A stretch of DNA of 6,700 nt from Erysipelotrichia bacterium (GTDB taxonomy: Bacteria > Bacillota_I > Bacilli_A > Erysipelotrichales > Erysipelotrichaceae), in contig SAAR01000186.1 in assembly GCA_009916335.1 (NCBI GenBank), positions 1 through 6,700 on the forward strand, in the 5' to 3' direction. The stretch's first letter is position 1, and every line of letters begins with the position of its first letter. The position numbers and the translations under genes were made by a program. Shown here one piece after another: positions 6,580 to 6,700 of this stretch. The notes under the pieces were generated by a model that made no database searches, was not told the origin of the DNA, and worked only from the letters and a program-made list of their open reading frames with translations.

Positions 6580-6647
6580 GGAGAGAATTTGTGCTTAAAT
6601 TGGACGTAACTAATGATTTTTTGTTGCTGGAGCAACAAATTCTCTCC
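6580..6647. repeat. 13-bp perfect inverted repeat in the leader
   Basis: GGAGAGAATTTGT (6580-6592) and ACAAATTCTCTCC (6635-6647) are perfect reverse complements separated by 42 nt. The right arm ends 17 nt before the first repeat. No T-run follows, so it is not a terminator. It could be a protein-binding site for spacer integration or an RNA stem in the array transcript. Confidence 0.85.
6620..6639. repeat. Short hairpin overlapping the right arm of the leader stem
   Basis: TTTGTTGCT (6620-6628) is the reverse complement of AGCAACAAA (6631-6639) with GG between, in practice an 8-bp stem with a 4-nt loop. Its right arm shares ACAAA (6635-6639) with the 13-bp leader stem, so the two structures cannot both form in full. 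Confidence 0.75.
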
Positions 6648-6664
6648 AAAATAAACAATTTGGG

Positions 6665-6700
6665 GTCTATAAGACCTAAATAATTTCTACTGTTGTAGAT
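6665..6700 (+). CRISPR. First direct repeat of a type V-A (Cas12a) CRISPR array
   Basis: The 36-nt unit is GTCTATAAGACCTAAA followed by TAATTTCTACTGTTGTAGAT. The second half is the conserved Cas12a crRNA handle: stem TCTAC (6686-6690), loop TGTT, stem GTAGA (6695-6699). The 36-nt length and the GTCT start are typical of Cas12a repeats. Only one copy is visible because the window ends at its last base, so spacers and array length are unknown. Its place after cas2 and a non-coding leader makes it the leader-end repeat. Confidence 0.95.

Larger units (their letters stand above)
6533..6664 (+). promoter_or_regulatory. CRISPR leader
   Basis: These 132 non-coding, AT-rich bases join cas2 to the first repeat, the position where new spacers are integrated. 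The leader is unusually rich in inverted repeats: an 11-nt complement to the first repeat, a 13-bp stem and an overlapping 9-bp stem, each listed separately. GTCTTA occurs twice (6536-6541 and 6563-6568). I found no convincing promoter; TTGTGC (6589-6594) with TAATGA (6611-6616) is weak. The array may therefore be transcribed partly from the cas operon. Confidence 0.8.
6535..6676. repeat. 11-nt inverted repeat linking the cas2 stop region to the first CRISPR repeat
   Basis: GGTCTTATAGA (6535-6545) is the exact reverse complement of TCTATAAGACC (6666-6676), which is bases 2-12 of the first direct repeat. If cas2 and the array share a transcript, these 11 bases can pair and close a loop holding the rest of the leader. 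The pairing covers only the upstream part of the repeat, which I expect to be removed from mature crRNA, and leaves the crRNA handle free. Confidence 0.7.

Noticed and set aside
6580..6647. Leader hairpins as an intrinsic terminator after cas2
   Set aside because: Neither stem is followed by a T-run on either strand, so they do not fit a Rho-independent terminator.
1416..6700. A wholly new defence system
   Set aside because: Gene content, order and repeat are those of an established type V-A CRISPR-Cas locus. Only local details, such as the cas4 truncation, processing segment and leader structure, are unusual.

Overview
The window is an AT-rich stretch from what looks like a diderm Firmicute of the Negativicutes, most likely Veillonella or a close relative. 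The main clue is the first gene, a YadA-type outer-membrane anchor followed by a coiled coil and an S-layer-homology (SLH) domain, a combination I associate with Veillonella. The organism call is inference from protein style, not a database match.

Layout, left to right. Positions 2-664 hold the 3' end of the trimeric-autotransporter/SLH gene, closed by a strong intrinsic terminator (732-769). Positions 770-1415 have no intact gene. They contain a possibly structured RNA segment with an extended -10 promoter and a second terminator (802-951), a decayed minus-strand IS256/Mutator-family transposase fragment (951-1289), and then a candidate promoter and a 9-bp inverted repeat just ahead of the CRISPR operon. 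From 1416 to the end is a type V-A CRISPR-Cas locus, all on the plus strand: cas12a (1416-4892), a 5'-truncated cas4 (4920-5312), cas1 (5302-6273), cas2 (6260-6532), a 132-nt leader (6533-6664), and the first 36-nt direct repeat (6665-6700). The window stops at the end of that repeat, so the array itself lies downstream.

Cas1 and Cas2 form the spacer-integration complex and Cas4 normally trims pre-spacers. Cas12a processes the array transcript and cuts DNA with a single RuvC site. Cas12a, Cas1 and Cas2 keep their catalytic residues. Cas4 does not look whole: its N-terminal part, which carries one Fe-S cysteine and the conserved nuclease histidine, is absent, and its remnant begins in the same frame directly after the cas12a stop codon.

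The system class is known, so I do not claim a new one. The unusual details are the cas12a/cas4 junction, an atypical and short crRNA-processing segment in a compact (1158 aa) Cas12a, and a leader with nested inverted repeats, one of which is the exact 11-nt complement of the 5' end of the first CRISPR repeat.
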